Positions 60,068 to 64,000 of a stretch of 64,000 bases of DNA are shown here, piece by piece; the first letter of the stretch is position 1, and every line of letters begins with the position of its first letter. The DNA comes from Owenia fusiformis (Eukaryota; Annelida; Polychaeta; Sabellida; Oweniidae), in contig CAIIXF020000006.1 in the NCBI GenBank assembly GCA_903813345.2, forward strand, positions 5,816,989 to 5,880,988, in the 5' to 3' direction. Made by a program: the position numbers and the translations under genes. Under the pieces are notes generated by a model, which ran no database searches, was not told where the DNA came from, and saw only the letters and a list, made by a program, of their open reading frames with translations.

Positions 60068-60413
60068 GTTTTTTAGGCCCGAATACTGAGGTTTATTTTT
60101 TAATTATTGAGTCTTATTCTATTGCATTAATATGTAGTTGACTTTGTAACTACGGACGTGATATGATAGGTCTATTACATAATATGTATATATAAATATC
60201 GTGATGATTAATGAATCTAGATGAAGACTAATCATTAAAACAAACTTAGACGACATTTATGATTATTTACAAAGTAAATAGTTTTTAATAGCATAGCGAC
60301 ATCTTTATTATCTTACTATAACTGATTATTAGCGCATGCGTATGTACATTCGATCGATTTACACTAATTCATAGTTGAGTAAAGCTTTTTTGAAGTTTTT
60401 GAAGAACCGTATA

Positions 60414-61565
60414 ATGGATACTAATAGTGATATAGAAACGCAAGGAGCTAAGCCAAGGTGTTGCAGCACTTGTGGTAACACGGTCAGGGGACATAACGGA
60501 CCGTATGGCCCGAAATGTACGAATTATCAGACAGAGGGAGACGCCCAGTCAAAAATTGAAACACCAGATTCGACTGACACGTCATCAGGGATCGTAAGTG
60601 ATAATCAACCATCAGTGTCTTGGATAACTAATGCAATAATGACAATGAATGACCAAATTTCGAACTTATCAATGGTAACATCAAATTTGAAAGAAGGTCA
60701 GGATAACCTTCGTGAATTAATGGAAGGTATAATACAACAGCGTAACCTCCCTGACCCTAATATGGGGGTTGTTCCACCAGTACAAGGGGCCACAGCACAA
60801 AATGCACCTCAACAATCCAACCCAACCCCTGATACAATTCCGCCAGTGAACGATAATAGGGTTTCCTACGAAGGCTGTACAATGGGGGTGCCAGTTAAAG
60901 TTACCAATAAAATAATTGCTGGTGAGTACGTGAATTTGGTGGATTTGCTCCCAACAAACCTATATCATCAATCAGTTGACAATCAATGGCAAAATGAACA
61001 AGTATTATGTTCGGATAACGGTCAACTCAAATTACAAAAGAAAAACAAACAAACACAAGTACAATCATTTTTATCATGGAATACAGCATGGAATGTCTAT
61101 GAAATGATTATTATGGAGCACAACCCCAGCGCCTATTCTGATCTGAGAACATATAGAGCACACATTCAGGAATGCGACAAAAAATTCCAATGGTCAGCTG
61201 TATCACAATATGACATCCGTTTTAGACTGAAATTAGGGGCCGCAAAATCATTTGCGTTTGGTAATATGGATACATTCTTATATACCACTATATTAGACGC
61301 ATCTGCAGTCAAACATGTTGCCATTAAGTGTTACAGGTGTAAAGGAGATCATCAAGTGTCTAAATGTCCATTTCTCGAGACGAATAAGGTGGAGACGGCG
61401 GAGAAAAATGAGAAACCGAAAGGCACAGGAAATATTAGTGGAGAAATTTGTAACAAATTCCAAACTGGAGAATGTACTTTCGGAAATCGTTGTTTTAGAA
61501 AACACGTCTGCAAAAATTGCAAAGTTAGCCTGTTGCCATACGCCAAATGTGATTGTTCAAAGTAA
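60414..61565 (+). CDS. Gag-like protein with three zinc-binding motifs
   Basis: 383 residues from the first ATG; the frame is open slightly upstream but without an ATG. An N-terminal knuckle reads CSTCGNTVRGHNGPYGPKC (residues 17-35), a form common in DIRS-like gag proteins. Residues 306-318 are CYRCKGDHQVSKC, a CCHC-like knuckle with three rather than four residues before the His. Residues 346-364 form a C-x7-C-x5-C-x3-H finger. The middle, about residues 60-160, is polar and Pro/Gln rich. The gene ends TAA and overlaps the RT frame, which lies +1. Role: RNA packaging and particle assembly, inferred from the family. Confidence 0.85.
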   Translation: MDTNSDIETQGAKPRCCSTCGNTVRGHNGPYGPKCTNYQTEGDAQSKIETPDSTDTSSGIVSDNQPSVSWITNAIMTMNDQISNLSMVTSNLKEGQDNLRELMEGIIQQRNLPDPNMGVVPPVQGATAQNAPQQSNPTPDTIPPVNDNRVSYEGCTMGVPVKVTNKIIAGEYVNLVDLLPTNLYHQSVDNQWQNEQVLCSDNGQLKLQKKNKQTQVQSFLSWNTAWNVYEMIIMEHNPSAYSDLRTYRAHIQECDKKFQWSAVSQYDIRFRLKLGAAKSFAFGNMDTFLYTTILDASAVKHVAIKCYRCKGDHQVSKCPFLETNKVETAEKNEKPKGTGNISGEICNKFQTGECTFGNRCFRKHVCKNCKVSLLPYAKCDCSK

Positions 61566-63180
61566 AACAGAGATAAGTCCCTATAATCCTTTGAATGTTG
61601 AATATTTCGAAAACAAGTTGAAATCTCATCCTGATCGTGAATTTGTAAATAATATAATACAGGGTGGTACATTTGGAGTTAATCTTGGCTACACAGGACC
61701 TCGGGGTCCAAGAATTCATAAAAATTGGAAATCAACACAAATATATAGCGAAGCCGTGGAGGCTAATATACTCAATGATTTGAAAATAGGTCGTAAAGCG
61801 GGACCGTTTATCACACAACCTTTCTCTAATTTTGTCGGCTCCCCGATGGGCGCATACGCTAAAAAGCGCTCGGTTCCTGTAAAGTACAGGATTATACATG
61901 ATTTGTCATGGCCTCCAGGTGGCGCTATAAACGATTTTATCTCAAAAGAAGATTATTCGTGCTCATATGTATCGGTTGACAACGCTATAACCCTAATTAA
62001 AGCCCATGGGCGTGGTAGTTTGATGAGTAAAATCGACCTAGCAGACGCTTTTAAACATATTCCAGTGAGACAAGCTGACTGGGAACTATTAGGTACGACA
62101 TGGGAAATGATCGATATGGATAGCGGTGATAAAGTAATGGTGTATATAGTAGATTTAGTTTTGCCGTTCGGTTCCAGAAGTTCACCTAGAATATTCTCAG
62201 ATTTTGCGGACGCTCTACAATATATTATGATAAACAATGGCGTTAGTTCGTGTATACATTACTTGGATGATTATTTTACGTGTGGACCCCCTGAATCGGA
62301 TATGTGTAATAACAATTTGAATATTATGTTAGAAACATGTGAAGATGCCGGTTTCACAGTTAACAAAAAGAAAACTATTTTACCAACATCGAAGTTAGAG
62401 TTTCTGGGAATCGAGATAGACTCGGAAGTTCTCGAGATGAGGATTACAAATAACAGATTGGTAGACATTTTAGATGAGCTTAAAGCGTGGCGATATCGTC
62501 AAAAAGCGTCGAAAAGAGATATCCTGTCTTTGATAGGAAAACTTAACTTTATATGTAGACTAGTGCGCAGTGGTAGAACGTTTCTACGAAGAATGATCGA
62601 TCTATCTACTTCAGCGAAATATCTGCATCATAAAATTAAACTGAATAAATCGTTCAGATCTGATATTCAATGGTGGCTGTATTATCTCCCAAGATGGAAT
62701 GGGATTTCCGTATTCTACGAAGATCAATGGACCACGAACACACAGTTAAAGCTATTCACAGACGCATCTGAAAAATCCTATGGAGCATATTTCCAAGGAG
62801 ATTGGCTTAAAGGATCGTTCGCCCAGGAAGATTCCCATCAAAATATCACATGGAAAGAACTTTACGCCATTGTTGTAGCAATAGCTACTTGGGGAAAACA
62901 GCTTTGCCAGAAAAGGATTATAATCAGATGTGATAACGAAGCCATAGTATATGTGGTTAACTCAGGAACAAGCAGAAATAAACACTTAATGTCACTAGTC
63001 AGAGCTTTATTCTTCTATTGTGCCTCAGTCCAATGCGAATGTAGATGCGTGCATATAGAGGGACGAAAGAATATATTAGCCGATGCGTTAAGTAGAGACC
63101 AAATGGACAAGTTTTATAAGTTCGTGTCATCAAACGATACGAGGCAATGGGAACCAGTAAATATTAAAGTATTTTACTGA
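61408..63180 (+). CDS. Reverse transcriptase - RNase H polyprotein
   Basis: 590 residues from the first ATG in this frame; the frame is open back to 61315 or earlier, so frameshifting or reinitiation from gag is possible. The RT domain has KYRIIHDLSWP and SKIDLADAFKHIPV, and the catalytic YLDD at residues 285-288. RNase H follows with D452 (FTDAS), E484 (WKELYA), D509 (RCDNEA) and D559 (ADALSR), so all four acidic residues are intact. The chain ends about 28 residues later, with no methyltransferase. The uninterrupted frame suggests a young copy. It overlaps gag by 158 nt. Confidence 0.92.
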   Translation: MRNRKAQEILVEKFVTNSKLENVLSEIVVLENTSAKIAKLACCHTPNVIVQSKTEISPYNPLNVEYFENKLKSHPDREFVNNIIQGGTFGVNLGYTGPRGPRIHKNWKSTQIYSEAVEANILNDLKIGRKAGPFITQPFSNFVGSPMGAYAKKRSVPVKYRIIHDLSWPPGGAINDFISKEDYSCSYVSVDNAITLIKAHGRGSLMSKIDLADAFKHIPVRQADWELLGTTWEMIDMDSGDKVMVYIVDLVLPFGSRSSPRIFSDFADALQYIMINNGVSSCIHYLDDYFTCGPPESDMCNNNLNIMLETCEDAGFTVNKKKTILPTSKLEFLGIEIDSEVLEMRITNNRLVDILDELKAWRYRQKASKRDILSLIGKLNFICRLVRSGRTFLRRMIDLSTSAKYLHHKIKLNKSFRSDIQWWLYYLPRWNGISVFYEDQWTTNTQLKLFTDASEKSYGAYFQGDWLKGSFAQEDSHQNITWKELYAIVVAIATWGKQLCQKRIIIRCDNEAIVYVVNSGTSRNKHLMSLVRALFFYCASVQCECRCVHIEGRKNILADALSRDQMDKFYKFVSSNDTRQWEPVNIKVFY

Positions 63181-63386
63181 ATACAAATCATGAGAACAAA
63201 AGCTTACCATAGTATTTTATCATATCATATATACCAGTCACCTTTAGATTGATACAAAAATTCAATCGAATTTCACTGTACGCCATCAGGCAATATAAAC
63301 GAGTATTGTTGAATGTATGCTCATACTTGTAAATAGTTATTTTTATACATATGTAGAGATAGACTAGTTAATCGTATTAATGTTGA
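63181..63386 (+). other. Spacer between RT-RNase H and recombinase frames
   Basis: 206 bp, AT-rich, no frame in phase with either gene. It includes the pyrimidine-rich approach to the acceptor-like site at 63405, which would allow spliced expression of the recombinase. Confidence 0.4.
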
Positions 63387-64000
63387 TTAATATTTATTTT
63401 GTCAGGGTCTTTGGACTGTCAGGAACTAAAGAAAACGGCTCAAGATTTGGTAAGAAGAGGATTACGTCCTGCCACTAGAAAGACATATTCATCAGGTCAA
63501 AAATCTTTCATGGAATTTTGTGATAAAGCCAATTTAGAATGTCTTCCAGCATCAGAAGAATGTCTTTTAATGTACATAGCATATTCTTATGAAAAGAAAC
63601 TAAGGCATGGCACAATCCTCAATTACTTATATGCAGTGAGATCCATGCACCTTGAGCACGGGTTCAATGATCCTTTAGAAAAATCTTTTAAAATAAAAAG
63701 AGCACTACAAGCTGTTTTAATAGAACAAAATAATTCAGGAGATAGCGTTAATCAAAAAGATGCCATTACAGCTGATGTACTTTTTCAATTATTTCAAATA
63801 CATGATTTTAACAGCATAGATCAACTGATGTATTTTACTGCATTATCAATTGCATTTTTTGGACTTTTACGATGCTCTGAATTGATAAATCTGACATAAG
63901 ATGATATAAGTGTAGTAAGAAATGAAAATTGTGAGTCAGACAAACATATGGTAGTCAAAATACGAATTTCAAAAACAGACCCAATTGGGAAAGGTCTAGA
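63387..64000 (+). pseudogene. Tyrosine recombinase, 5' part, one in-frame stop
   Basis: The frame opens with SLDCQELKKTAQDLVRRGLR then PATRKTYSSGQKSFMEFCDK, the N-terminal core-binding helices of a phage-integrase-type recombinase. It reaches FFGLLRCSEL, which carries the first catalytic Arg (codon 63870). A TAA at 63897 follows, and the same frame goes on with DDISVVRNEN and KIRISKTDP to the edge, so the stop is an in-frame nonsense codon and not the end of the domain. There is no ATG before 63511; TTTTGTCAG just before 63406 looks like a splice acceptor. The His and Tyr of the active site are off the window. Confidence 0.85.

Larger units (their letters stand above)
60006..64000 (+). mobile_element. 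Tyrosine-recombinase (DIRS-order) retroelement, right end cut
   Basis: Gene order gag, reverse transcriptase-RNase H, tyrosine recombinase on one strand, without integrase or protease, is diagnostic of the DIRS order. No methyltransferase domain follows RNase H, which points away from classic DIRS1 and toward Ngaro- or PAT-like groups. The left boundary is uncertain (the first repeat is taken as the edge) and the right boundary is off the window. Confidence 0.88.

Noticed and set aside
1-64000. tRNA, rRNA or snRNA genes
   Set aside because: No cloverleaf with A and B boxes and no conserved rRNA or snRNA wording was noticed by eye; a covariance-model scan could still find one.

Overview
The window is AT-rich animal nuclear DNA. 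It holds one intron-containing gene on the + strand, with GT/AG splice sites in matching phase, embedded in a dense mass of transposons, foldback elements and satellites. There are no operons, ribosome binding sites, tRNA or rRNA genes, or CRISPR arrays. An atypical guanylate cyclase of the invertebrate Gyc88E / GUCY1B2 type, very large introns, a DIRS-order retroelement and many TIR elements fit a marine bilaterian invertebrate. A lophotrochozoan such as a mollusc, annelid or brachiopod is possible, but the clade is a guess.

The host gene runs from the first recognised exon at 5391 to 44399. It encodes the end of the HNOBA (PAS-like) domain, the signalling-helix coiled coil, the whole class III guanylate cyclase catalytic domain and the C-terminus. 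The N-terminal heme (HNOB) exons are not in the window. The ten exons keep one reading frame: 1623 nt, 540 residues plus stop. There appear to be two alternative last exons. The proximal one (43370-43465) gives a short tail and has its own AATAAA. The distal one (43797-44399) gives a long, hydrophilic, polybasic tail ending in the CaaX box CHVL. A 51-nt exon at 12588-12638 can be included or skipped without changing phase.

Layout. 1-2848: minus-strand LTR retrotransposon end (broken gag, primer binding site, about 2 kb candidate LTR). 5391-5472: exon, followed 20 bp later by a mariner-like element (5493-7098) that carries a non-LTR fragment. 7205-8850: ~105 bp satellite split by a foldback MITE. 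10288-11558: palindromic TIR element. 13474-18185: 61-bp minisatellite with higher-order duplication. 18389-25348: the cyclase core exons with diverged intronic tandem repeats. 25349-43369: a roughly 18 kb intron holding a four-level nest of elements (26413-30730), a 4.15 kb inverted-repeat foldback (31080-35233), and a cluster of foldback and TIR elements (38.2-42.6 kb). 43370-44399: the two last exons. 44400-60000: downstream DNA with more TIR elements and a minus-strand zinc-finger reading frame broken by a Mutator-like MITE. 60.0-64.0 kb: a tyrosine-recombinase retroelement (gag, RT-RNase H, recombinase) that runs off the right edge.

All calls come from reading the sequence and from recalled knowledge of the families. 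No alignment or database search was run, and repeat boundaries without a stated target-site duplication are approximate.
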